A stretch of 34,784 bases of DNA from Nitriliruptoria bacterium (GTDB taxonomy: Bacteria; Actinomycetota; Nitriliruptoria; Euzebyales; Egibacteraceae), in the NCBI GenBank assembly GCA_003550425.1, contig PUKE01000285.1, positions 1-34,784 on the forward strand, in the 5' to 3' direction. The notes under the pieces were generated by a model. That model did no database searches. It was given only the letters and a program-made list of their open reading frames with translations, and was not told where the DNA came from. Both the position numbers and the translations under genes were made by a program. The first letter of the stretch is position 1. Each line of letters opens with the position of its first letter. Positions 14,733 to 28,025 of the stretch are shown here, one piece after another.

Positions 14733-17700
14733 ATGCGATCCTCACGCCCTCATCTCGACGCCCTGATCTTCGACCTCGATGGGGTCCTGACCGACACCGC
14801 GGCCTTCCACGAGGCCGGCTGGCAGCGCCTGGCCGACGAGCAGGGGTGGGCCTTCGACGCAGCGCTCGGCGACGCGCTGCGCGGCGTGTCGCGCATGGAG
14901 TCGCTCGAGCGGATCCTCGCCCACAACGACGTCCAGGCCAGCGAGGCCGACAAGCAGGCGTGGGCCGACCGCAAGAACCGCTACTACGTCGAGGCCCTCG
15001 ACGCGGTCAGCCCCGACGACGCGCTGCCCGGCGCGCTGGAGCTGGTGCTGGCCGCCAAGGAGCGGGGCCTCGCCGTGGCGATCGGGTCGAGCTCGCGCAA
15101 CGCCCGCACCGTGCTCGCGCGCCTCGACATGCTCGAGCTGTTCGACGCTATCAGCGACGGCGACAGCGTCGAGCGCGCCAAGCCCGCCCCCGACCTGTTC
15201 CTGCACGCCGCCGCGCAGCTCGGCGTGGAGCCCGCCCGGGCCGCGGTCATCGAGGACGCCGAGAGCGGGGTCGACGCCGCGCTGGCCGGCGGCATGCTCG
15301 CCGTCGGGGTGGGGCCCGCCGAGCGGCTGGGCCATGCCCACCACCGCTGGGACACGGTGGCCGAGCTCGACCTGGACGTCCTGGTCCAGCCTCGCGGCCC
15401 GGTGGAGCAGCACCTCGAGAACAACGTGATCACCGCCGACGGCTGGACGGTGCGCGAGCGCGTCTTCGAGCCCGGCCAGCTGCTGACCACCGGCTCGAAC
15501 TACCTGATCGGCAACGGCTACCTCGGCTACCGAGGCACGTTCCCGGAGTGGACCGCCGACCAGTACGTCGGCTGCATCGTCTCCGACACCTACGACTGCG
15601 CCGACGGGCGCTGGACCGAGCTGTGCAACGCGCCCAACGCCCTGCACAGCCAGGTGTCGATCGCCGGCGAGCCGGCGGTGATGCTGCCCGGCGCCACCGA
15701 CGACGTCGCCGAGTACGAGCGCGAGCTCGTCACCCGCTACGGCGTGCACCGCCGATCCTGGCTGGCCCGAGGCCCGCGCGCGGTCGCCGCGCGGCTGTCC
15801 GACGAGCGCTTCGCGAGCGCCGAGGACCTCCACGTGGTGCCGATGCGCCAGGTCGTGGAGGTCGACGAGCCCACCGAGGTCACCGTGCGCACCGGCATCG
15901 ACGGGGTGGTGTGGGACCTCAACGGCGATCACTACCGCGACATGACCAGCGAGCGCGACGGCGACGAGCTGGTGATGACCGCCTGGACCACCGAGCACGG
16001 CCTCGAGCTGGTCGTCGTGCAGGCGCTGCGGGTGGTGCGCGGGCCGGCCCCCGACCACGAGGCCGACCACGCCGAGCCCCGCCGGCACCTGCGGGACCTG
16101 ACCTTCCAGCTCGCCCCCGACGAGCCCCTCGAGCTCGAGATCGTCATGGCGGTCTGGTCGGAGAACGACGGGCCGGAGCCGCGCGCGTCGGCGCTCGCCT
16201 CGGCGCGGCGCACCGCCGAGCTCGGCTACCAGCGCGCCAAGGCGCGCCACATGGTGCGCTGGGACGCGCGCTGGCGCTCGCTGGACATCGCGCTGGAGGG
16301 CGACCCGGCCGCCCAGGCGATGCTGCGCTACAACCTCTACCAGGCCGTCATCGCCACCCCCACCCACACCGATCACCTGCCGATCGGCGCCCGCGGGCTG
16401 TCGTGCCAGGCCTACCAGGGCGGGGCGTTCTGGGACCAGGAGATCTTCAACATGCCCATGTGGCTGCACACCGACCCCGAGCAGGCGCGCCGCCTGCTGG
16501 TGTACCGCCACCGCACCCTCGACGGCGCGCGGCGCAAGGCCGCGAGCCTCGGCTTCGAGGGCGCGTTCTACGCCTGGGTGACCGGCCTGACCGGCGACGA
16601 GCTGTGCCCGAGCTACTTCTTCACCGACGTCAACACCGGCCGCTCGTTCAAGAACCACTTCAACGACTGGCAGATCCACATCTCCCCCGACGTGGCCTAC
16701 GCCGTGCAGCACTACGAGCGCGCCACGGGCGACTGGCAGTTCATGGTCGACCACGGCGCCGAGATCCTGTGCGAGGTGGCCCGGTTCGTGCGCTCGCGGG
16801 TGCACTGGCGCGTGGACCGCCAGCGCTACGAGATCGTGCGGGTGCTCGGCCCCGACGAGTACCACGAGGGGGTCGACAACAGCGCGTTCACCAACTGGAT
16901 GTGCGCCGACGCGGTCGAGGCGGCGCTGGAGGTCCGCGAGCGCCTGGCGACCCACGCGCCGCAGGCGCTGGCGGCCCTGGACGCGCGGCTCGGGCTGACC
17001 GAGGACGAGGTCACCGACTGGCGCCACGTCGCCGAGCGGCTGTACCGCCCCGCCCCCGACCCCGACAGCGGGCTGCTCGAGCAGTTCGACGGCTACCTCG
17101 ACCTCGAGGACACCACCCCCGAGGTGCTGCGCGAGCGCCTGCTCGACCCCAGCGAGTACTGGGGCTGGCCGAGCGGGGTCGCGGTGGAGACGCAGGTGCT
17201 CAAGCAGGCCGACATCGTCCAGCTCGCCCTGATGCAGCCCGAGGTCCTCACCGACGCCCAGGTCGCGGCCAACTACGACTACTACGAGCCGCGCACCCAG
17301 CACGGCTCGTCGCTGTCGCCACCGACCCACGCGACGGTGGCGATCTCCCGGCTGGGGCGGGTCACCGAGGGGCTGCGCCTGTTCCTGCGCACCCTGGGCA
17401 CCGACCTGTTCACCCGCGCCTCGAAGGTCTCCGGCGGCACGTTCATCGGCGGCATCCACACCGCCGCGGCGGGGGCGACCTGGGACGTGATCGCCCGTGG
17501 GTTCTGCGGGCTGCGCGAGCGCACCAACGAGCTCGTCCTCGACCCGCGCATCCCCGGCCACTGGACGCGGCTGTCGCTGCCGCTGGTGTGGCGCGGTCGC
17601 CGCCTGCGGCTCACCGCCGAGCCCGCGTCGGTCACCGTCCGCGCCGACGACGACAACGCCGAGCCGCTGCCGCTGCGCCTGCGGGGCGAGGCGATCACGC

Positions 17701-17738
17701 TGCAGCCCGGGCAGGACGCCCGCCGCGACCTGGGCTGA
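14733..17738 (+). CDS. Fused beta-phosphoglucomutase (HAD) and GH65 disaccharide phosphorylase
   Basis: A bifunctional enzyme of about 1001 residues. The N-terminal domain (about 1-230) is a HAD beta-phosphoglucomutase: FDLDGVLTDTAAFHEAGW carries nucleophile Asp14 and acid/base Asp16, followed by GSSSRN and the distal VIEDAESGVDAA. The remainder is a GH65 inverting phosphorylase of the maltose/trehalose/kojibiose type. Landmarks are GSNYLIGNGYLGYRG, WDQEIFNMPMW and LGPDEYHEGVDN, with catalytic Glu709. Phosphorolysis gives beta-glucose-1-phosphate, which the mutase converts to glucose-6-phosphate, so the fusion couples consecutive steps. ATG 14733 starts right at the HAD domain; ATG 14688 lies on the putative operator and adds only a basic 15-residue stretch. 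The disaccharide substrate cannot be read from the sequence. Confidence 0.92.
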   Translation: MRSSRPHLDALIFDLDGVLTDTAAFHEAGWQRLADEQGWAFDAALGDALRGVSRMESLERILAHNDVQASEADKQAWADRKNRYYVEALDAVSPDDALPGALELVLAAKERGLAVAIGSSSRNARTVLARLDMLELFDAISDGDSVERAKPAPDLFLHAAAQLGVEPARAAVIEDAESGVDAALAGGMLAVGVGPAERLGHAHHRWDTVAELDLDVLVQPRGPVEQHLENNVITADGWTVRERVFEPGQLLTTGSNYLIGNGYLGYRGTFPEWTADQYVGCIVSDTYDCADGRWTELCNAPNALHSQVSIAGEPAVMLPGATDDVAEYERELVTRYGVHRRSWLARGPRAVAARLSDERFASAEDLHVVPMRQVVEVDEPTEVTVRTGIDGVVWDLNGDHYRDMTSERDGDELVMTAWTTEHGLELVVVQALRVVRGPAPDHEADHAEPRRHLRDLTFQLAPDEPLELEIVMAVWSENDGPEPRASALASARRTAELGYQRAKARHMVRWDARWRSLDIALEGDPAAQAMLRYNLYQAVIATPTHTDHLPIGARGLSCQAYQGGAFWDQEIFNMPMWLHTDPEQARRLLVYRHRTLDGARRKAASLGFEGAFYAWVTGLTGDELCPSYFFTDVNTGRSFKNHFNDWQIHISPDVAYAVQHYERATGDWQFMVDHGAEILCEVARFVRSRVHWRVDRQRYEIVRVLGPDEYHEGVDNSAFTNWMCADAVEAALEVRERLATHAPQALAALDARLGLTEDEVTDWRHVAERLYRPAPDPDSGLLEQFDGYLDLEDTTPEVLRERLLDPSEYWGWPSGVAVETQVLKQADIVQLALMQPEVLTDAQVAANYDYYEPRTQHGSSLSPPTHATVAISRLGRVTEGLRLFLRTLGTDLFTRASKVSGGTFIGGIHTAAAGATWDVIARGFCGLRERTNELVLDPRIPGHWTRLSLPLVWRGRRLRLTAEPASVTVRADDDNAEPLPLRLRGEAITLQPGQDARRDLG

Positions 17739-17763
17739 TGCGGGGTCGGTCGCGCCGCCGTGA

Positions 17764-17807
17764 GGGTCTCGCGGGGGCGCGACCACCGGGCGCGGTCACC
17801 GAGACCC
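17764..17807. terminator. Possible terminator hairpin after the HAD-GH65 gene
   Basis: GGGTCTCG (17764-17771) pairs with CGAGACCC (17800-17807). The 28-nt loop contains a smaller GACC/GGTC pairing. It begins 26 nt past the stop codon and lies before the next promoter. There is no U-tract. Confidence 0.35.
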
Positions 17808-17820
17808 CCGCGGGAGCGGG

Positions 17821-17826
17821 CATACT
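17821..17826 (+). promoter_or_regulatory. Candidate -10 box of the coiled-coil membrane gene (leaderless)
   Basis: CATACT ends 6 nt before the ATG at 17833. No SD is present in GCCCCC, so a leaderless transcript is plausible. Confidence 0.35.
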
Positions 17827-17832
17827 GCCCCC

Positions 17833-18663
17833 ATGAGCTCCCAGGACCCCCGCAACCCGCCCGACCCCGACCACGAGGTGCGCGACGACGAGACCGAGTG
17901 GCTCGGCGAGGAGCGCGGGGAGAGCGATGACGCCACCCGCGCGCTCGGCGGCGACGACGCGACCCAAGCGCTCGGCGGCGACGACGCGACCCAAGCGCTC
18001 GGCGGCGACGCGACCCAGGCGCTCGGCGGCGCAGGGCGCGTCTACTCCTACGAGCACGACCCCCAGGCCGCCGGCGAGCAGGAGCCCCTCGCCGAGGAGC
18101 CGGTGGCCGACGAGCCCGGTCCGGCCGATCCCGAGCCGCGCCGCGGGCGCGACGTCGCGATGGCCGTCATCGGCGCGCTGGTCGGGTTCATCCTGGCGTT
18201 CGTGATCGTCGCGCTCGGCACCGGCGAGGCCGACGGCGTCGACCCCGCCGAGGTCGAGGCGCAGATCGCCGCGCTCGAGGCCGAGGTCAGCGCGCTGGAG
18301 GACGAGCTCGAGGCCCGCGACGAGCAGCTCGACGAGCTCGCGGCCGAGCGCGACGAGGCGCTGGAGGAGGCCGTGGAGGGCGCCGACGAGCTCGAGGAGC
18401 GCCAGGAGGCGCTGCTCGAGCGCGAGCGCGACGTCGAGGAGCGCACCGCCGAGCTGAACGAGCGCGAGGCCGAGCTCGACGCCCGTGCCGAGGAGCTCGA
18501 CGCGCGCGAGGCCGCGATCGCCGAGCAGGAGGACGGCGCGCCCCCGCCCGAGGCCGACGACGAGAACGGGGAGTTGCCGCTGCCCGACGTGGACGGCGAG
18601 GCCGCCGAGGGCTTCGTGGACCGCGTGCTCGACGGCATCCGCGACCTGTTCGGCGGCGACTGA
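17833..18663 (+). CDS. Single-pass membrane coiled-coil protein with DDATQALGG repeats
   Basis: I do not recognise a family. The 276 residues divide into an acidic N-terminal segment (1-31); four tandem DDAT(R/Q)ALGG repeats (32-66); an acidic Pro/Glu region; a basic RRGR; one membrane helix (about 107-129, VAMAVIGALVGFILAFVIVA); a long Glu/Ala/Leu/Arg coiled coil (about 138-230); an acidic linker; and a C-terminal helix (FVDRVLDGIRDLF). The positive-inside rule places the repeats in the cytoplasm and the coiled coil outside. The repeats have acidic residues before Thr, Gln or Arg at +1 and Leu at +3, a pattern suited to Ser/Thr-kinase and FHA recognition (inference). It ends tail-to-tail with the ThyX-like gene. 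Confidence 0.75.
   Translation: MSSQDPRNPPDPDHEVRDDETEWLGEERGESDDATRALGGDDATQALGGDDATQALGGDATQALGGAGRVYSYEHDPQAAGEQEPLAEEPVADEPGPADPEPRRGRDVAMAVIGALVGFILAFVIVALGTGEADGVDPAEVEAQIAALEAEVSALEDELEARDEQLDELAAERDEALEEAVEGADELEERQEALLERERDVEERTAELNEREAELDARAEELDAREAAIAEQEDGAPPPEADDENGELPLPDVDGEAAEGFVDRVLDGIRDLFGGD
17926..18030 (+). repeat. 27-bp coding tandem repeat (DDATQALGG x4)
   Basis: Four in-frame units encode DDATRALGG, DDATQALGG, DDATQALGG and DATQALGG. The two middle DNA copies are identical, which suggests recent duplication, and the last copy has lost one codon. The copy number may vary between strains. Confidence 0.9.
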
Positions 18664-18680
18664 CCGCGGCTGACCGCGAC

Positions 18681-18730
18681 GCCCCGGCCTGCCCTCGGCC
18701 CGCCCCGACCGACCCCGAGGAGGCCGGGGC
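18681..18730. terminator. Bidirectional terminator between convergent genes
   Basis: GCCCCGGCCT (18681-18690) and AGGCCGGGGC (18721-18730) form a perfect 10-bp stem. It continues, after a 2-nt bulge, with an inner CCTCGG/CCGAGG pairing (18693-18698 and 18715-18720). It occupies the 70-nt gap between the stops of the coiled-coil and ThyX-like genes, where it can serve both strands. Confidence 0.7.
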
Positions 18731-18733
18731 CCT

Positions 18734-20359
18734 CTAGCCGCCGGTGCCGCCCTGACGGCGCTCGGTGCGCTGCTCGGCCTCGAGGCGCTCGAGCTCGGGG
18801 TCGGAGTGGTCCACGAACCGCATCATCTCGGCCACCGCGTGGTGGCCGGCGCGCTGGGCGATCGCCTCGTGCATGCGCTGGGCGACCCTGCGGTAGGAGG
18901 GGTGGCCGGCCGGCTGGGTGCGCAGCTCCAGCATCTGCATCGCCGCGCGGGCGTTGAGCTGCAGGGCGTAGCGCAGGCGCCACGCGAACCCCACGGCGTA
19001 CTGGGACTGCCGCGGCAGGTCGGGGTGCAGCCGCGCCCACAGGTCGGCCTGGCGCTGCAGCGCCTCGTGCCAGGGGGCCTCGAGGCCGGCGTCGACGAGC
19101 TCGGCAGGCGTGTCGTAGCCATGCCGCGGCGACAGCTCCTGCCAGTCGATGGTGAGCATCCGGTGGCGCTGGAGGTCGCGGAAGGCGCCGTAGTCGCTGA
19201 GCACGTCGAAGCGGTACCACACGCGCTCCAGGGCGCGCGCCGGCTTGTGGCGACGGTTGCCGCGCTCCCCCACGAAGGCGCGCAGCACGCGGGCGCGCTC
19301 CTCGCCGGTCATGTCCAGCACCTGCTCGCGCAGCTGGCGCTCGGGCAGGTGCGTGTGGGGGTACAGCGCCCCGGTGACCAGCTCGATCTCGGCGTCGGGC
19401 TCCCAGTCGACCAGCTCCACCTCCGCGGCCGGCGCGGGCTCCTGGTCGCCGATCAGGTCCGCTGCGACCGCACGGGTGTCCTCGCGGGTGCGGCGCTGGT
19501 AGTCCGCCCACGCCTCGCCCCGGTCGGGGCGGTCCACGCGGGTGAGGAACGCGGGGATGACCTGGCGCAGCTCGGTCAGCAGCGCGTCGCCGGTCGCCCG
19601 GGCCTCGGCCAGCTCGTGGCCGCGCAGGCGCAGCAGCATCTGCTCGTAGGCCTGGCCGCTGGCGAACACCCCGACGTTCGACACCGTCGCGGCGGGCAGC
19701 AGCCCGCGCAGCACGTCGCAGGCCTTGGCGCTCAGGCTGCGCTGCCAGGCCCGCTCGCTGACCTCGGGGTCGCGGGGGTGGCGCGTGGCGAGATGCTCGC
19801 GCAGCGCCGGCAGCAGCTCGGCGTAGGTGGCGAACACCGCGTCGAGGGCCTCGACGTAGGCGGGACCGTGGCGTGAGGCCATCACGTCGGGGTCGCGGTA
19901 GTAGCGCCAGCGGCCGCCCGGCTGGTCGTCGTAGGGGACGTAGCGGGTGGACTGCTCCAGGTAGGCCGCCAGGCGCCCCCACTCCACGATCTTGGTGAGC
20001 AGGTTCGAGGCCTGCTCGATGGCCACGTGCGCGCCGCCGAGCTGGGCCACCGAGTCGTCGCCGTACTCGACGAACACTCGCTCGTAGAGCCGGTCGGCGC
20101 GGCCGTGCTCGGCGTCGGCGCCACCGTCCTCGGGCAGGTCCTGGGCGAACTCGTCGAGCAGCAGGCGCCGCAGGCTCTTGGCGCTGCGCGAGTAGCGCGC
20201 GAACAGCGCGCCCTTGGCGACCTCGGGCAGGCCGCGCAGCGCGAACACCGGTCGGTCGAGGTTGGTGACGTGGCGCGCGAGGATCGCACGCTCGTGCTCG
20301 GTGAAGGACTCGACCACGTAGGGATGGGCCGGCCCGGCGGCGGGATCGGCGGGGCTCAT
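18734..20359 (-). CDS. Double-domain ThyX-like (FAD-dependent thymidylate synthase family) protein
   Basis: ThyX makes dTMP from dUMP using FAD and methylene-tetrahydrofolate; canonical ThyX is about 220-250 residues with RHRx7S. This protein has 541 residues and appears to hold two ThyX folds in tandem. The N-half (about 20-265) has HVAIEQASNLLTKIVEWGRL followed by AAYLEQSTRY (131-140). It keeps the E-x-S-x-R-Y end of the motif but reads WGR for RHR. The C-half (about 320-525) has RHRMLTIDWQELS (398-410), with RHR kept but nine residues before Ser. The position, between dapB and dapA, is where thyX usually lies. Long ThyX-like proteins exist elsewhere, so it may be active through an interdomain site. 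The start has TAGACT just upstream and no SD. Confidence 0.8.
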   Translation of the reverse strand: MSPADPAAGPAHPYVVESFTEHERAILARHVTNLDRPVFALRGLPEVAKGALFARYSRSAKSLRRLLLDEFAQDLPEDGGADAEHGRADRLYERVFVEYGDDSVAQLGGAHVAIEQASNLLTKIVEWGRLAAYLEQSTRYVPYDDQPGGRWRYYRDPDVMASRHGPAYVEALDAVFATYAELLPALREHLATRHPRDPEVSERAWQRSLSAKACDVLRGLLPAATVSNVGVFASGQAYEQMLLRLRGHELAEARATGDALLTELRQVIPAFLTRVDRPDRGEAWADYQRRTREDTRAVAADLIGDQEPAPAAEVELVDWEPDAEIELVTGALYPHTHLPERQLREQVLDMTGEERARVLRAFVGERGNRRHKPARALERVWYRFDVLSDYGAFRDLQRHRMLTIDWQELSPRHGYDTPAELVDAGLEAPWHEALQRQADLWARLHPDLPRQSQYAVGFAWRLRYALQLNARAAMQMLELRTQPAGHPSYRRVAQRMHEAIAQRAGHHAVAEMMRFVDHSDPELERLEAEQRTERRQGGTGG

Positions 20360-20367
20360 GGCGTGAC

Positions 20368-20373
20368 AGTCTA
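20368..20373 (-). promoter_or_regulatory. Probable -10 box of the ThyX-like gene
   Basis: TAGACT on the minus strand ends 8 nt before the ATG at 20359, giving a 5' leader of about 0-2 nt. No SD is seen, in agreement with a leaderless mRNA. The -35 is unclear. Confidence 0.5.
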
Positions 20374-20423
20374 GGGCCCTGCCCTGCTCAACGGACCCGG
20401 TGGAGGGGGCGCAGCGGCTGCAC

Positions 20424-20429
20424 TAGGCT
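20424..20429 (+). promoter_or_regulatory. Candidate -10 box of the carboxylase gene
   Basis: TAGGCT fits the strong actinobacterial -10 type. A weak -35 (TGGAGG) is 17 nt upstream. This gives a leader of about 120 nt before the preferred TTG at 20557. Confidence 0.4.
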
Positions 20430-20556
20430 CGCCCGCACGCTGCCCGCGCGCGGGCGGCGGCCGCCGCGGGGCATCGTGCGAGCACGCGAGGCCCCGAGCC
20501 GCCCGCGCGATCGTGCCGCTGCCGAAGGTGCCGGGGTGACCACAGGAGCCGTGACG

Positions 20557-26130
<5,574 letters not shown>

Positions 26131-27288
26131 GGGCGGTCGCGGCGACGAACAGGGCGAGCACGAGCCCCCAGCCGGCGTCGTAGCCGCCCGTGACGTCGAC
26201 GAGCCAGCCAAAGACCAGCGGCGCGACCACGAAGCCCGAGTAGAACGCGGTCTGGTACACCCCCGAGGCCCAGCCGGTCTTCTCGCTGCGCACCTCGCGC
26301 ACGATGCCGAGCATCGCCACGGTGTTCCAGGCCACCGCGCTGGCGCCGTAGGCCACCACGCCGACCCACAGCAGCGACCGCGGCCCCGCGCTCGCGCCCC
26401 ACATCAGGGCCAGGGAGACCACCGCGGCCGCCGCCAGGGCCACCAGCGGCGCGGTCACGGTGGCGCGCCGCTCGGCCAGGCGGCCCCACACCACGCGCGA
26501 GATCACCCCGACCAGCCCGATGACGGCGGCCGCGAGCCCAGCGACGTCCTCGGGATAGCCCAGCGCCTCGACCGCGTACAGCACCACGAAGGCGCCGACG
26601 ATGGCCAGGGCGCCCCCCATCAGCAGCGCGTAGCCGGCCAGCCAGCGGCCGAAGCGCCGCTCCTCGGCGGTCGGCGCGGACGCCGAGCGCTGGCTGCGCG
26701 CCGCTCGGCCGACGGGGTCGGGCGGGACGACGGCCACCGCGGCGGCGATGCCCGCCAGCAGCGTCAGGGCGGTGGCGACCAGCGCGCCCCGCCAGCCCAG
26801 CGCGAGGGCCAGGCTCGGCAGCGCCAGCCCGGCCAGCAGGGAGCCCATCTGCACGCCGGACTGCTTGACGCCCATCACGACCCCGCGGCCGCCGACCGGC
26901 AGGTGGTCGGTGATCAGCGCGTTGGTGACGGGGTTGGTGGTCGCGGTGGCCACGCCGCCGAAGGCCACGGCGGCCACGACCACCGGGTAGGAGGGCGCGG
27001 CGGCGACCCCGAGGACCCCCAGACCGGCGATCGCGAACAGCGCGAGCAGCAGCCGACGCCCGCCGAGCCGGTCCACCAGCGGACCGGCGATCGGCGACCC
27101 CAGGGCGCCCACGCCGAACAGGACGCTGGTCAGCAGCCCGATCTGGGTGCGGCTGAGGTCCAGGTCGGCGGCCAGGAAGGGCGCGAGCACCCCGACGGCG
27201 AACTGCAGCAGCGTCGCCGCGGTGGTGGCCCACAGCAGGGTGGCCGCGAAGCCGACCCGCCAGCCCCGCCCACCCGTGGCCGGCGCGC

Positions 27289-28005
27289 TCACTCCAGCAG
27301 CGCCTCCAGCCCGACGGTGAGCCCCGCCAGCGACGGCACCTGCCGCACCGCGAGCAGGACCCCGGGCATGAAGGCCGAGCGGTCCAGCGTGTCGTGGCGC
27401 ACCGTCAGGGTCTGCCCGGTGGCGCCGAACACGACCTCCTGATGGGCCAGCATGCCTGGCAGGCGGACGCTGTGGACGGGCACGCCGTCCACCGTGCGCC
27501 CGCGGGCCGGCTCGTCGGCGGGGCCGGGGACCGCGGGGTCCGAGGGCCGAGCCTGCGCGATGAGCCGGGCGGTGCGCGCCGCGGTGCCACTGGGCGCGTC
27601 GACCTTGCCCGGGTGGTGCAGCTCGGTCACCTCCGCGTCGGGCAGGTGACGGGCGAGCTGGGCGGCGGTGCGCATGAGCAGCACCGCGCCGAGCGAGAAG
27701 TTCGGGGCCACCAGGCAGTTGGCGGGCCCCGTCCGCGCCCGCAGCTCGGCGAGGTCGTCGTCGTCGAGGCCGGTGGCGCCGACCACGACGTGGACCCCGC
27801 GCTCCAGCAGCCAGAGCGCGTTGCCCCTGACCGTGGCAGGCGTGGTGAACTCCACGGCGACGTCGGCGCCGGCGTCGAGGACCTGCTCCAGCGAGTCGGT
27901 CGCCTCGACCTGCGCCACGAGCTCCAGGTCATCGGCCTCCTCGACGGCGCGGCACGTCACCGTGCCCATCCGCCCCTGCGCTCCCAGCACGGCCACTCGC
28001 AGCAC
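27289..28005 (-). CDS. dapB: 4-hydroxy-tetrahydrodipicolinate reductase
   Basis: Reduces the DapA product with NAD(P)H in the lysine/diaminopimelate pathway. From the GTG at 28005, 238 residues start VLRVAVLGAQGRMG, the Rossmann nucleotide loop. FTTPATV and APNFSLGAVLL follow, then the active-site signature ELHHPGKVDAPSGTA with its catalytic His and Lys. AGGAG is 5 nt before the GTG, which decides this start over the track start at 28038, since the latter is inside the upstream gene. It follows the M16 peptidase gene by 20 nt and overlaps the MFS gene start by 4 nt, so these genes form one operon. Confidence 0.96.
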   Translation of the reverse strand: MLRVAVLGAQGRMGTVTCRAVEEADDLELVAQVEATDSLEQVLDAGADVAVEFTTPATVRGNALWLLERGVHVVVGATGLDDDDLAELRARTGPANCLVAPNFSLGAVLLMRTAAQLARHLPDAEVTELHHPGKVDAPSGTAARTARLIAQARPSDPAVPGPADEPARGRTVDGVPVHSVRLPGMLAHQEVVFGATGQTLTVRHDTLDRSAFMPGVLLAVRQVPSLAGLTVGLEALLE

Positions 28006-28025
28006 GTCGTCTCCTGTCAGGCCGG

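Noticed and set aside
14742-17786. 1014-residue minus-strand ORF
   Set aside because: It is the antisense shadow of the HAD-GH65 gene and carries no recognisable motif.
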